From: Pseudomonas vancouverensis
GTDB taxonomy: Bacteria; Pseudomonadota; Gammaproteobacteria; Pseudomonadales; Pseudomonadaceae
Assembly: GCF_004348895.1 (NCBI RefSeq)
Contig: NZ_RRZK01000023.1
Coordinates: 62,001 to 126,000, forward strand
Length of the DNA stretch: 64,000 bases
Direction of reading: 5' to 3'
Position 1 is the stretch's first letter; each line of letters begins with the position of its first letter. Below, piece after piece: positions 16,376 through 27,394 of this stretch. A program made the position numbers and the translations under genes. Under the pieces are notes generated by a model. It saw only the letters and a list, made by a program, of their open reading frames with translations. It made no database searches and was not told the origin of the DNA.

Positions 16376-16767
16376 AGCGCTGCTTCCAGTTGTACCGACA
16401 TGCGCCGGGTCTGGAAAAATGCCAGGCCCAGCGCCAGTTCAACGCCGACTGCCAGCAGTATGCCCGGGCCGGCGTGACCGTTCAGCCATTCAGCGAATCC
16501 CAGCACCGCCAAGCCCCAACACGCCACGACAAAGCTGCTGCTCAGCGCTTGGCGGATGGTGGAAGGGCCTTCGTTGCGTACCAGAAAAAGCAACAGACTC
16601 CAGGCTGCGAACAGCACCGCCGTGCGTCGGGCTACCAGGCCAGCCGTCAGCGAATATTCATTGTCCCAGAGCAGCAGCATCCATTGCGGTGCAAATCCCC
16701 AGACCAGGGACAGCAACAGGCACAGCAACGCGGTAAAAATCGACAGGGTACGAAACGACAACTGCAT
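16372..16767 (-). CDS. Small four-span membrane protein of unknown function
   Basis: A 131-residue hydrophobic protein with about four transmembrane segments and few charged residues apart from RRTAVLF and RNEGPSTIR in the loops. I do not recognise the family; DUF4345-like small membrane proteins have a similar look, but I cannot confirm that. The ATG at 16767 has AAGGA six bases upstream; a TTG at 16773 is in frame. Confidence 0.6.
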   Translation of the reverse strand: MQLSFRTLSIFTALLCLLLSLVWGFAPQWMLLLWDNEYSLTAGLVARRTAVLFAAWSLLLFLVRNEGPSTIRQALSSSFVVACWGLAVLGFAEWLNGHAGPGILLAVGVELALGLAFFQTRRMSVQLEAAL

Positions 16768-16854
16768 GGCCAATCCTTGCGGGCAGTAAGAGAGGGCTAG
16801 AGCATAGCGCCAGAACCCTCTCGGGAGTACTGGGTGTCGAATCGGACCTTTCGG

Positions 16855-17121
16855 TCAATCGTTCGTGCTGCAGGCGTCGGACATTTTGCGGTAGGTGATT
16901 TCCTCAGGCTTGCCCTTGTCGTCGATGTACTTCATGTCGGCGGTCACTACCTTGCAACGCAGCGTGCTGGGTTCGCTCAAGGAGATGACTTTGGCGATGT
17001 GCAGCGGCATGCCGTATTCATAGGGTACGGCTTGTGAGGTTGAGGTGTCGTTGGCCTGGGCCAGGCCGGCGAATGCCGAGCAGGCCAGGACTGCGGTCAT
17101 CAGTAGCGTGCGAGTGTTCAT
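16855..17121 (-). CDS. DUF2790 family exported protein
   Basis: An 88-residue protein with a signal peptide (MNTRTLLMTAVLACSAFA, cut near AQAND). The C-terminal half holds the DUF2790 pattern: YEYGMPLHIAKVISL, CKVVTADMKYIDDKG, EITYRKMSDAC. The family is small, periplasmic and largely restricted to Pseudomonas, usually in several copies. The ATG at 17121 has GGAG upstream; the longer frame start at 17190 does not. The function is unknown. Confidence 0.8.
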   Translation of the reverse strand: MNTRTLLMTAVLACSAFAGLAQANDTSTSQAVPYEYGMPLHIAKVISLSEPSTLRCKVVTADMKYIDDKGKPEEITYRKMSDACSTND

Positions 17122-17455
17122 GAGTGATCTCCGAGGCGGACGGAAAGTCATCGGCTCGACGCGAGCGTCGAGCCGGCCGCACCGGGGCATCAGCGACAGC
17201 TGAGGGCGTGCGGTCCGTTTCAGTGTTGAAGCGCGCGGTTAAGCGACGGTTAACCCGGCTGAATGCGACCTGTCGATTACAGGATGTCGATGGAAGGTCC
17301 GACTAAAGTCGTCTGCGCTGAACAGGAGCGTTCTGCCATCATTGTAGTTCACCCCCCGCCTGTCGACGTTACCTGGCCAACCATCGGTCCGGGGCGACGG
17401 CTGTTTTCTGATTTGTTGCGCCATGGCGCAAACGCTGCACTGTTGGAGCTTTTTC

Positions 17456-18757
17456 ATGCGTCCCCCCTTTACGTTTGTATCCGCCCGCCAGTCCCTGGGC
17501 TTTGGCGTTGTAGCGCTGTGCGCCGGTTTTGCCGGCCAGGCGTTTGCCAGCGGATTTATCGACGACACCACCGCGAAGGTTGAATCACGCACGGTGTATT
17601 TCAATCGCGACTTTCGCGACGGGCACACCGCCTCAGACCAAGGCGCATCAAAACGCGATGAGGCGGCGCAAGGGTTCATCCTCAACCTGCAATCGGGTTA
17701 CACCGAAGGCACGGTCGGTGTGGGTGTGGACGCATTGGGCATGCTCGGACTCAAACTCGACTCCAGCGCCGACAGCAGCAACAGCGGCTTGCTGCCATCC
17801 TCCGGCAATAACCCGCGTGGTTCAGAGGATCAGTACGCCAAACTGGGGCTGACCGCCAAGGTGCGTGTGTCTGATAGCGTCCTCAAGTACGGCGCGCTGC
17901 TGCCGGACGTGCCGTTGCTCAAGTACAACGACGGCCGTCTGCTGCCGACGATGTTCAACGGTGCACTGCTGACCTCCAAAGAGCTCAAGGACTTGACGTT
18001 CTTGGCGGCACGCCTGGACAAATACACCGCCCGGGATTCCACCGACGCCCAGGACATCCGCGTGCACTGCAAGAACAAGCGCTATGCCTGCAACATCACC
18101 GCCGATCATTTCGACATGTACGGCCTGGACTACAAGATCAACGAGCGCCTGACCGCCCAGTATCATTACGCCGAACTCGAAGACATCTATCGCCAGCATT
18201 TCCTTGGTCTGCTGGCCAGCCAACCTCTGGCCGAGGGGGTGCTCAAAGCCGATCTGCGCCTGCTCAAGAGTGCCGACAGTGGCGCTGCGCGCGCCGGCTC
18301 CATCGACAACCGGGCGTTGAGCGGCATGCTCGCCTATGCGGTCAGTGGTCACACCTTCAGCGCCGGCTGGCAGCGCATGAACGGTGACAATTCGATGCCA
18401 TACCTCGATGGCAGCAATCCGTACCTGGTGAACTATGTCCAGGTCAACGACTTCGCTGCCGCCCAGGAGCGTTCCTGGCAACTGCGTTACGACTATGACT
18501 TCAAGGCTGTGGGCCTTAATGGCCTGACGTTCCTGACCCGTTATGTCAACGGCGATCACATCAAGGTGCCGGGCAGCGATCAGGAAGGTAAAGAGTGGGA
18601 GCGCGACAGCGAACTCAAATACGTGGTGCAGGGCGGGACGTTCAAGGATGTCAGCCTGCGCTTGCGCAACGCGACCTACCGCACCAACTACGAGCAGTTC
18701 GCCCGGGATGTGGATGAAACGCGGTTGATCGTCAGCTACAACTTTTCAGTGTTGTAG
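17456..18757 (+). CDS. OprD-family outer membrane porin
   Basis: A 433-residue protein with a signal peptide (cut near AFAS) followed by GFIDDTTAKVESRTVYFNRDF, the common start of mature OprD-type porins. The repeated YTEGTVGVGVDALGMLG and later Tyr-rich amphipathic strands fit the 18-strand barrel, and the chain ends in the aromatic/hydrophobic strand ...VSYNFSVL. These porins admit basic amino acids or carboxylates; the substrate class (OccD or OccK) cannot be told here. GGAG lies before the ATG at 17456. The next gene, mtlZ, is convergent and gives no functional hint. Confidence 0.88.
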   Translation: MRPPFTFVSARQSLGFGVVALCAGFAGQAFASGFIDDTTAKVESRTVYFNRDFRDGHTASDQGASKRDEAAQGFILNLQSGYTEGTVGVGVDALGMLGLKLDSSADSSNSGLLPSSGNNPRGSEDQYAKLGLTAKVRVSDSVLKYGALLPDVPLLKYNDGRLLPTMFNGALLTSKELKDLTFLAARLDKYTARDSTDAQDIRVHCKNKRYACNITADHFDMYGLDYKINERLTAQYHYAELEDIYRQHFLGLLASQPLAEGVLKADLRLLKSADSGAARAGSIDNRALSGMLAYAVSGHTFSAGWQRMNGDNSMPYLDGSNPYLVNYVQVNDFAAAQERSWQLRYDYDFKAVGLNGLTFLTRYVNGDHIKVPGSDQEGKEWERDSELKYVVQGGTFKDVSLRLRNATYRTNYEQFARDVDETRLIVSYNFSVL

Positions 18758-18764
18758 CGGCTGT

Positions 18765-18788
18765 GCCATCGCGAGCAAGCTCCCACAG
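18765..18788. repeat. Solo REP element (slightly shortened)
   Basis: GCCATCGCGAGCAAGCTCCCACAG is a single REP half lacking four bases of the usual GCTCGCTCCCACA end. A degraded partner may be the ACTCGCGAAGG around 18811. It lies in the gap between the oprD-type porin and mtlZ. Confidence 0.6.
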
Positions 18789-18831
18789 TTGATCCTTGAG
18801 GGAACGGGCTTACTCGCGAAGGGTTTTCAGC

Positions 18832-19776
18832 TCAACGAGGCGCTACCTGCTGCCGATACGGCAAATCAGGGCCGACCTTGCTGCAGGTCAGCGCCGCTGC
18901 CTGCACCGCAAACCCGAGCATCCCGTCGATCTGCTCCCGTGTCAGTTGCTGCACACCTTCGACCGAGTCCAGACCCTGCTCGGTCAACCAGGTAATCAAG
19001 GCTGCCTGGAAGGTATCACCGGCGCCGACCGTGTCGGCGATTTTCGCGGCGCTCGCCGGTACCGACCATGAGCCATGCACGCGGCTGAACACACTCGCAC
19101 CTTCACCACCACGGGTGAGGAAAACCACCTGGCAGCGATGCTGCAACCACCCCTCGATCACCTGCGCCGGATGTTGCCCCGGATAGAGCAGGTGCAAGTC
19201 CTCGTCACTGACTTTGATCAGGTCGGCCAGCTCCACCAGCGTTGCCACTCGTGAGCGCCACAGGTCGATGTTCGGCTCGGGATTGAGGCGCACGTTCGGG
19301 TCGAGGCTGATCAGGCGCTTGCCGCTTTCACGCCGGACCAACGCCAGCAAGGTGTCGGCAATCGGCTGCACCACCAGCGAGAACGAACCCACGTGCAGCC
19401 CGCGCACGTCTGGCCCCAGTGCCGGCAGATGTGACGGCAGCAGCTGTCGATCGGCGCAACCTTCACCGCGGAAACTGTACTGCGGCGAGCCATTGGCCCC
19501 GACCGCGACCATTGCCAGGGTGGTCGGTGCATCGAAGTCGAGCAGGTAATCCTGGCTCACGCCTTCGTCCTGCAGCACTTGCAGCAAGCGCCGGCCGAGG
19601 TAGTCCCTGGACAGCCCTGCGAGCAAGGCCGATTCCACGCCCAGACGGCGCAGGCCCACTGCCACGTTGAACGGCGAGCCACCGGCGATGGCTTTGAAAT
19701 TCACTTTCGAGGCCAGACCGCTGGCGTCGTTTTCACTGAAAAAATCGAACAGCGCTTCGCCACACACCAGGTACAT
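18832..19776 (-). CDS. mtlZ: Fructokinase MtlZ (PfkB family)
   Basis: A 314-residue ribokinase-type sugar kinase. PfkB signatures are present: GGSPFNVAVGLRRLG near residues 33-47 and the C-terminal DTVGAGDTFQAAL, whose Asp is the catalytic base. In the P. fluorescens mtl operon this enzyme phosphorylates the fructose made by mannitol dehydrogenase to fructose 6-phosphate. It is the last gene of the operon, 12 bp after mtlY. I see no strong terminator downstream, only a REP. Confidence 0.92.
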   Translation of the reverse strand: MYLVCGEALFDFFSENDASGLASKVNFKAIAGGSPFNVAVGLRRLGVESALLAGLSRDYLGRRLLQVLQDEGVSQDYLLDFDAPTTLAMVAVGANGSPQYSFRGEGCADRQLLPSHLPALGPDVRGLHVGSFSLVVQPIADTLLALVRRESGKRLISLDPNVRLNPEPNIDLWRSRVATLVELADLIKVSDEDLHLLYPGQHPAQVIEGWLQHRCQVVFLTRGGEGASVFSRVHGSWSVPASAAKIADTVGAGDTFQAALITWLTEQGLDSVEGVQQLTREQIDGMLGFAVQAAALTCSKVGPDLPYRQQVAPR

Positions 19777-19788
19777 AGTTGTTCACTC

Positions 19789-21285
<1,497 letters not shown>

Positions 21286-21370
21286 GGGGGATCTCTGGAG
21301 TGTCAGGTTTATCAGGGTGAAACCATTCGCTTGCCTGCTGGCAAAGGCGGTCTTAATGTCACCTGCGCAC

Positions 21371-22843
21371 TTACGCCAGCACCCGCTCCAACGTTCGCGA
21401 AACTCCAACCTCGCGCAAACTGTTGCAACACCACTCGAACGCCGCGACAAATTCCGCCGAGCGTGGAATCGCCTCGCCGAAAATCTCCTCGACCGCCAAC
21501 AACCGTTGGGTGATCAAGGCATCATCGGCCACCAGCGCCTGACAAAACGCAGCCCGTGGATCTGGCACCGTGTAAGTTTCGCCGTTCTCATCAATCCCCT
21601 TCAGGTACAAGGCCCAGGCCGCCACCACCAGCGCCGCACGCCTGGTCTCGCGTCCGTCGGCGATCAGGCGGTTGATCGTCGGCACGGTGAACTTCGGAAA
21701 CTTCGACGAGCCGTCCGAGCACACCCGTTCAAGCTGATCGGCTATCGCCTGATTGGAAAAACGCGCCACCAGCGTGTTTTTGTAGTCGCACAGGTCAATG
21801 CCCGGCACTGGCGCCAGTTGTGGTGTGACATCGAGGTCCATGTAGGCGCGCATGTAACGCACGAACAGCGGGTCGTTCATGGTCTCGTGGACGAAACGGT
21901 AGCCTTTGAGGAAGCCGAGGTAAGTCAGGGCCAGGTGACTGCCGTTGAGCAGTTTGATCTTCATCTCTTCGTAGGGCGTAACGTCATCGGTGAATTGCAC
22001 GCCGACCTTTTCCCAGGCCGGGCGACCGTTGACGAACTTGTCCTCCAGCACCCACTGCACAAAGGGTTCGCACACCACCGGCCAGGCATCGTCGACGCCG
22101 TGCTTGTCGGCCAGTTGCAGGCGATGGGCGGTGCTGGTCATGGGGGTAATGCGGTCGACCATGGCGTTGGGGAAACTGACATTGGCGTCGATCCAGTCGC
22201 GCAGCCCGGCATCGCGCAACGCGGCGAAAGCCAGCAGCGCCTTGCGGGTCACAGCGCCGTTATGCGGCAAGTTATCGCAGGACATCAATGTGAACGCTGC
22301 GGTGCCGGCGGCGCGGCGTTTGGCCAGGGCGGCACAGAGAAAACCGAACACGGTCCTGGGGGCTTGCGGGTGGGCCAGGTCATGCTGGATCTGCGGCAGA
22401 TGGGCCATGAACTCGCCGTTGCTGTCGTCGATGCAATAGCCGCCCTCAGTGATGGTCAGCGAGACAATGCGGATCTCGGGGCTGGCGAGCTTGTCGATCA
22501 GTGCCTGGGCACTGTCTTCGGCCAGCAACATATCGCCAATGGCGCCGATGACCCGCACCTCGCTGTCGTCGCTGTCACCCAGTTCGAACAGGGTGAACAG
22601 GTAGTCCTGGGCCTGGAGGTCATCCCGGGCACGCCGGTCCTCGGGGCGCAGGCCGACACCGCAGATGCCCCAGTCCAGGCCTTCGCCCAGGTTCATCAAT
22701 GCGTCGGTGTAGTAGGCCTGATGGGCGCGGTGAAAGCCGCCGACGCCAATGTGCGCAATGCCCTGGCGGATGTCGTCCAAGGCGTAGGTGGGTAACGCCA
22801 CCTCGGGTGCGAGGCGGTTGAGGTTGTGTCGATTCAGTTTCAT
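21371..22843 (-). CDS. mtlD: Mannitol 2-dehydrogenase / polyol dehydrogenase
   Basis: A 490-residue long-chain polyol dehydrogenase that oxidises mannitol to fructose and arabitol to xylulose with NAD+. The N-terminal dinucleotide motif is HIGVGGFHRAHQ near residue 36, and the catalytic region KIKLLNGSHLALTYLG (Lys and following Asn/His) lies near residue 295. The ATG at 22843 follows AGAGAG; starting at 22870 would add nine residues overlapping mtlK. Monomeric and about 490 residues long as in P. fluorescens. Confidence 0.94.
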   Translation of the reverse strand: MKLNRHNLNRLAPEVALPTYALDDIRQGIAHIGVGGFHRAHQAYYTDALMNLGEGLDWGICGVGLRPEDRRARDDLQAQDYLFTLFELGDSDDSEVRVIGAIGDMLLAEDSAQALIDKLASPEIRIVSLTITEGGYCIDDSNGEFMAHLPQIQHDLAHPQAPRTVFGFLCAALAKRRAAGTAAFTLMSCDNLPHNGAVTRKALLAFAALRDAGLRDWIDANVSFPNAMVDRITPMTSTAHRLQLADKHGVDDAWPVVCEPFVQWVLEDKFVNGRPAWEKVGVQFTDDVTPYEEMKIKLLNGSHLALTYLGFLKGYRFVHETMNDPLFVRYMRAYMDLDVTPQLAPVPGIDLCDYKNTLVARFSNQAIADQLERVCSDGSSKFPKFTVPTINRLIADGRETRRAALVVAAWALYLKGIDENGETYTVPDPRAAFCQALVADDALITQRLLAVEEIFGEAIPRSAEFVAAFEWCCNSLREVGVSRTLERVLA

Positions 22844-22859
22844 CACAGGCTCTCTGAAA

Positions 22860-23963
22860 TCAGGCGGCAACGCGCAGCGGGCGGGTCAGCGCCACGCCGT
22901 CGGCATCGAATAAATGGCAGTGTGCGGCGTCCAGGTGCAGGCTCAGTTGTTCGCCGTAGCGACTGGCCAGGTCACCGCGAACGCGCATCGTCAGCGCTTC
23001 GCCGGAAGCGGTCAGTACATGGCAGAAGGTGTCGCTGCCCAGGCGTTCGCTGACATCGGCCGTGACCTGCAAGGTACAGTCACCCGGTTTGGCCAGCTCA
23101 AGGTGCTCCGGACGGATACCCAGGGTCACCGCGCCACCGACACTCAGGCTGGCGCCGCTTAGCGGCAGGCTGATGCGGGTTCCGGCGTCCAGTTGCACTT
23201 CACAACCCTGCGCTTCGATGCGGGTGACTTTGCCTTTGAGAAAGCCCATTTTCGGCGTGCCGAGAAAACCTGCGACAAACAGATTGGCCGGTTGGTGATA
23301 CAACTCCAAAGGCGAGCCCACCTGCTCGATCACGCCGCCATTGAGCACCACCACCTTGTCGGCCATGGTCATGGCTTCCACCTGATCGTGGGTGACGTAG
23401 ATCATGGTCGCTTGCAGGTCCTTGTGCAGGCGCAACAGTTCCAGGCGCATCTGAACGCGCAGCGCCGCGTCGAGGTTGGACAACGGCTCATCGAAGAGGA
23501 AAATCTTTGGATTGCGCACGATGGCCCGGCCTATCGCCACACGCTGGCGCTGACCTCCGGACAGTTGCTTGGGCTTGCGTTCCAGCATCGGCCCCAGTTC
23601 AAGGATGCGCGCCGCTTCGCTGACTTTTTTCTCCACCTCGGCCTTGGGCACCCCGGCCAGGTCGAGGGCAAAGGACATGTTCTTGCGCACGCTCATGTGT
23701 GGGTACAGGGCGTAGGTCTGGAACACCATCGCCAGGTCACGCTTGGCCGGGCTGACTTCGGTGATGTCTCGCCCGTCCAGTTCGATGGTGCCGCCGCTGA
23801 CTTCTTCCAGCCCGGCGATCAGGCGCAACAGCGTGGATTTGCCACAGCCCGACGGCCCGACGAACACCACGAACTCCTTGTCGTTCACTTCCAGGTCGAT
23901 GCCCTTGATGATGGAAAAACCTTCGAAGCCTTTTTGCAGATTGCTGATTTTCAGGTTGGCCAT
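22860..23963 (-). CDS. mtlK: Polyol ABC transporter ATP-binding protein MtlK
   Basis: A 367-residue MalK/UgpC-type ATPase: Walker A GPSGCGKST near residue 38, signature LSGGQRQRVAIGRA near 134, Walker B IFLFDEPLSNLD near 155, switch His in VTHDQVEA, then a C-terminal OB-fold regulatory domain. It powers uptake of mannitol, arabitol and sorbitol through MtlF and MtlG. A REPIN separates it from mtlG. Confidence 0.93.
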   Translation of the reverse strand: MANLKISNLQKGFEGFSIIKGIDLEVNDKEFVVFVGPSGCGKSTLLRLIAGLEEVSGGTIELDGRDITEVSPAKRDLAMVFQTYALYPHMSVRKNMSFALDLAGVPKAEVEKKVSEAARILELGPMLERKPKQLSGGQRQRVAIGRAIVRNPKIFLFDEPLSNLDAALRVQMRLELLRLHKDLQATMIYVTHDQVEAMTMADKVVVLNGGVIEQVGSPLELYHQPANLFVAGFLGTPKMGFLKGKVTRIEAQGCEVQLDAGTRISLPLSGASLSVGGAVTLGIRPEHLELAKPGDCTLQVTADVSERLGSDTFCHVLTASGEALTMRVRGDLASRYGEQLSLHLDAAHCHLFDADGVALTRPLRVAA

Positions 23964-23997
23964 GGTGATGGGCCTCCAGCTGTTTTTATTCGACGAA

Positions 23998-24090
23998 CTG
24001 TGGGTGCGAGCTTGCTCGCGATGGCTGCTTTACATTCAATATTGCTGTTGACTGACCCATCGCTATCGCGAGCAAGCTCGCTCCCACAAT
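23998..24090. repeat. REPIN between mtlG and mtlK
   Basis: The left REP (CTGTGGGTGCGAGC with GCTCGCGAT, 23998-24022) is mirrored by ATCGCGAGC with GCTCGCTCCCACA (24065-24089). It fills most of the 146-bp mtlG-mtlK gap inside the operon. Confidence 0.88.
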
Positions 24091-24109
24091 GGATCGTGTT
24101 GGGCAATCC

Positions 24110-24940
24110 TCACTTCACGGCACCGAACGACAGGCCGCGGACCAGTTGTTTCTGGCTGATCCAGCCGAAGATCAGGATCGGTGCGCAAGCCAGGGTCGAG
24201 ACCGCCGACAACTTGGCCCAGAACAGTCCCTCGGGGCTTGAATAGGAGGCGATCAATGCCGTCAGTGGCGCTGCTTTCGACGAGGTCAGGTTCAGCGACC
24301 AGAACGCTTCGTTCCAGCACAGGATCAACGACAGCAGCACCGTCGACGCCAGGCCGCCTTTGGCAATGGGCAGCAACACCCGCAGCATCTCCTGCATCAG
24401 CGTTGCCCCGTCCAGCCGCGCGGCTTCGAGGATGTCCTTGGGGATGTCCTTGAAGTAGGTGTAAATCATCCAGACCACGATCGGCAGGTTGATCAGCGTG
24501 TAGATCGCGATCAGCGCAATCCGCGAGTCGAGCAGGCCGAAACTCTTGGCCAGCAGGTAGATCGGCATCAGCACGCCCACCGGCGGCAGCATCTTGGTCG
24601 AGAGCATCCACAGCAACGTGCGTTTGGTGTTGCGGGTTTCGTAGAACGCCATGGAGTAGGCGGCCGGCACTGCAATCAACAGGCACAGGGCGGTGGCACT
24701 GAAGGAAATCACCACCGAGTTCCAGGCGAAGCTGAAGTAGTCGCTGCGCTCATTGATGTGCAGGTAGTTCTCCAGGGTCGGCGTGAAGATGAACTGCGGT
24801 GGCGTGGCGAAAGCGTCGATTTCACTTTTGAAACTGGTCAGCACCATCCAGAAAATCGGGAAGAAAATCAGGATCGCGATGGCCCAGGCCAGGGTGCCCA
24901 GCAGCAGGCTTTGCAGACGACGGGATTGTTGAAGGGTCAT
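24110..24940 (-). CDS. mtlG: Polyol ABC transporter permease MtlG
   Basis: A 276-residue MalG-type permease with about six transmembrane segments. The EAA loop that docks on the ATPase is visible as ILEAARLDGATLMQEMLRVLLPIAKGG near residue 180. The ATG at 24940 lies eight bases after the mtlF stop and has GAGG upstream; the frame is open far 5' inside mtlF, which is a shadow. Confidence 0.93.
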   Translation of the reverse strand: MTLQQSRRLQSLLLGTLAWAIAILIFFPIFWMVLTSFKSEIDAFATPPQFIFTPTLENYLHINERSDYFSFAWNSVVISFSATALCLLIAVPAAYSMAFYETRNTKRTLLWMLSTKMLPPVGVLMPIYLLAKSFGLLDSRIALIAIYTLINLPIVVWMIYTYFKDIPKDILEAARLDGATLMQEMLRVLLPIAKGGLASTVLLSLILCWNEAFWSLNLTSSKAAPLTALIASYSSPEGLFWAKLSAVSTLACAPILIFGWISQKQLVRGLSFGAVK

Positions 24941-24948
24941 GGCCAGCC

Positions 24949-25875
24949 TCACGCTTTGTCTGTCAGGTTTTTGCCGATCATGCGCACCAGCACGATGGCC
25001 GCGATGTTGGCGATGACCACGGCAATCAAGCCGCCTGCGGAGGCCATGCCGACGTCGAACTGCACCAGCGCCTGGTTGTAGATCAGGTAGGCGAGGTTGG
25101 TCGAGGCATAGCCGGGGCCGCCGTTGGTGGTGGTGAAGATTTCCGCGAACACCGACAGCAGGAAGATGGTTTCGATCATCACCACCACTGCAATCGGTCG
25201 CGCCAGGTGCGGCAGGGTCAGATGCCAGAAAATCGCGACCGGGCCCGCGCCATCGAGGCGTGCGGCTTCTTTCTGCTCCTGGTCCAGCGACTGCATGGCG
25301 GTCATCAGGATCAGGATGGCGAACGGCAGCCATTGCCACGAGACAATGATGATGATCGACAGCAGCGGGTAGTGCGCCAGCCAGTCCACCGGCTGCGCGC
25401 CGAACAGTTTCCAGACGTAGGCGAGCATTCCCGAGACCGGGTGGAAAATCAGGTTCTTCCAGATCAGCGCGCCGACGGTGGGCATGATGAAAAATGGCGA
25501 GATCAGCATCACCCGCACGATGCCGCGACCGAAGAACTCACTGGCTTCGAGCAAGGCGCTGATCAGCACGCCGAACACCACGCTGATCAACAGCACGCTG
25601 CCGACCAGCAAAAGGGTATTGGTCGCGCCGGGCAGGAAGCCCGAGTCGGTGAGAAAGTAGGTGAAGTTCTCGATGCCGACGAACTCGTTCTCGCCGGGAT
25701 TGAGCAGGTTGTAGCGGATGGTGGAGAAGTAGAGGGTCATGCCCAGCGGCACGATCATCCACAGCAGTAGCAACAGGACCGAAGGGCTGACCAGGAACCA
25801 GCCCGGGTTGGCCAGACGGCTTTTGCGTTGGGGCTGGATGATGTCCAGATGAGCTTTGGCGGTTGATGTGTTCAT
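24949..25875 (-). CDS. mtlF: Polyol ABC transporter permease MtlF
   Basis: A 308-residue MalF-type permease with about six transmembrane segments. The EAA loop reads EQKEAARLDGAGPVAIFWHLTLPHL near residue 200. The ATG at 25875 gives the usual polar N-terminus (MNTSTAKAHLD) before the first span. It is separated from mtlE by 166 bp containing a REPIN. Confidence 0.93.
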   Translation of the reverse strand: MNTSTAKAHLDIIQPQRKSRLANPGWFLVSPSVLLLLLWMIVPLGMTLYFSTIRYNLLNPGENEFVGIENFTYFLTDSGFLPGATNTLLLVGSVLLISVVFGVLISALLEASEFFGRGIVRVMLISPFFIMPTVGALIWKNLIFHPVSGMLAYVWKLFGAQPVDWLAHYPLLSIIIIVSWQWLPFAILILMTAMQSLDQEQKEAARLDGAGPVAIFWHLTLPHLARPIAVVVMIETIFLLSVFAEIFTTTNGGPGYASTNLAYLIYNQALVQFDVGMASAGGLIAVVIANIAAIVLVRMIGKNLTDKA

Positions 25876-25912
25876 GGCGTTTAACCCATTGACTACAGGC
25901 AAAGAAAACCAA

Positions 25913-26018
25913 TTGTGGGAGCGAGTTTGCTCGCGATGGCGGACGGTCAGTCGATGCACCTGTCGAATGTGAAGGCGTCATCGTCGGAACGCCGCCCGGA
26001 GCAAGCTCGCTCCCACAA
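25913..26018. repeat. REPIN between mtlE and mtlF
   Basis: The left REP (TTGTGGGAGCGAG with GCTCGCGATGG, 25913-25939) is mirrored by GGAGCAAGCTCGC with TCCCACAA (25998-26018). It occupies the intercistronic space right after the binding-protein gene. Confidence 0.87.
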
Positions 26019-26041
26019 CAGCAGGAGCAAGCGGGTGTGGG

Positions 26042-27352
26042 TTACTTGGGATAACCCGCGCGCTTCATCTCCCGCTCGGTACTTTGCTGAGCGGCGGCCA
26101 GGGCCTGATCCACCGTGGTCTGGCCGATCAGGGCGGCCGAGAACGATTTGCCGACCTGGGTGCCGATGCCCTGGAACTCGGGAATGGTCACCAGTTGAAT
26201 GCCGATGTAAGGCACCGGTTTGAGCGTAGGTTTGCTCGGGTCTGCGGCCTTGAGCGATTCAAGCGTTACCCTGGCAAAGGGCGCGGCCGTCATGTAGGCC
26301 TCGCTGTAGGTGGACGCCCGGGTGCCCGGCGGCACGTTGGCGATGCCGTCGGTCTTGGCCACCAGCTCACCGTATTCCTTCGAGGTCGCCCAGGCGCTGA
26401 AGGTCTTTGCCGCGTCCTTGGCTTTCGAGCTGGTCGGAATGGCCAGCGCCCAGGAGTAGAGCCAGGCCGAACCTTTATCGGTGACTTGGTGCGGCGCGTA
26501 GGTGAAGCCAACGTGATCGGCGACCTTGCTTTGGGTCTTGTCCGTGACGAATGAACCGGCAACGCTGGCATCGACCCAGATGGCGCATTTGCCGCTGTTG
26601 AACAGCGCAAGATTTTCGTTGAAACCGTTGCTCGATGCGCCCGGCGGGCCGGACTTTTTCATATTGTCGACGTAGAAGGTCAACGCGTTTTTCCATTCCG
26701 GGCCGGTGAACTCCGGTTGCCACTTTTCATCGAACCAGCGCGCGCCGTAGGCATTGGCGAGGGTAGTGATCAGGGCCATGTTTTCACCCCAGCCGGCCTT
26801 GCCGCGCAGGCACAGGCCGTACTGTTCCTTGTCCTTGTTGGTGAGCTTTTCGGCGAACTCGCCGATCTGTTCCCAGGTCGGGCGCTCGGGCATGCTCAGG
26901 CCGGCATCCTTGAACAGGTCGGTGCGGTAATAGGTGATGGAACTCTCGGCGTAGAACGGCAGGGCGTACAGCGACCCCTTCACCGACAAGCCTTCGCGCA
27001 CCGAGGGGAACACGTCGTCGAGGGCGTAACTCGCCGGCAGATCCTTCATGGGTTCCAGCCAGCCTTTGGCGCCCCAGAGTGCAGCTTCGTACATGCCGAT
27101 GGTCAGCACGTCGAACTGGCCGCCCTGGGTGGCGATGTCGGTCGTCAGGCGCTGGCGCAGGACGTTTTCTTCGAGTACCACCCAGTTGAGCTTGATGTCC
27201 GGATGCTCGGCCTCGAAGGTTTTCGAAAGCTTTTGCATGCGAATCATGTCGCTGTTGTTGACGGTGGCGATGGTCAGGGTCTGGGCGCCAAGGCTGACGC
27301 TGCTCAGGGTCATGCAGGAGAGGGCAAGCAGAGCTTTTACGGAAGGTCGCAT
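26042..27352 (-). CDS. mtlE: Periplasmic polyol-binding protein MtlE
   Basis: A 436-residue cluster-1 solute-binding protein with a signal peptide (cut near LGAQT). The mature domain carries the family stretch ALPFYAESSITYYRTDLFKDAGL near residue 120. It captures mannitol, arabitol and sorbitol for MtlFGK. First gene of the mtl operon; GGAG lies before the ATG. The 259-bp leader/promoter region upstream contains an AANAANAA motif, and MtlR should act there. A REPIN follows the stop. Confidence 0.93.
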   Translation of the reverse strand: MRPSVKALLALSCMTLSSVSLGAQTLTIATVNNSDMIRMQKLSKTFEAEHPDIKLNWVVLEENVLRQRLTTDIATQGGQFDVLTIGMYEAALWGAKGWLEPMKDLPASYALDDVFPSVREGLSVKGSLYALPFYAESSITYYRTDLFKDAGLSMPERPTWEQIGEFAEKLTNKDKEQYGLCLRGKAGWGENMALITTLANAYGARWFDEKWQPEFTGPEWKNALTFYVDNMKKSGPPGASSNGFNENLALFNSGKCAIWVDASVAGSFVTDKTQSKVADHVGFTYAPHQVTDKGSAWLYSWALAIPTSSKAKDAAKTFSAWATSKEYGELVAKTDGIANVPPGTRASTYSEAYMTAAPFARVTLESLKAADPSKPTLKPVPYIGIQLVTIPEFQGIGTQVGKSFSAALIGQTTVDQALAAAQQSTEREMKRAGYPK

Positions 27353-27394
27353 CGTGCACTCCAGTTCTGCACCCGGTGGGTGGCAGAAGGACGG

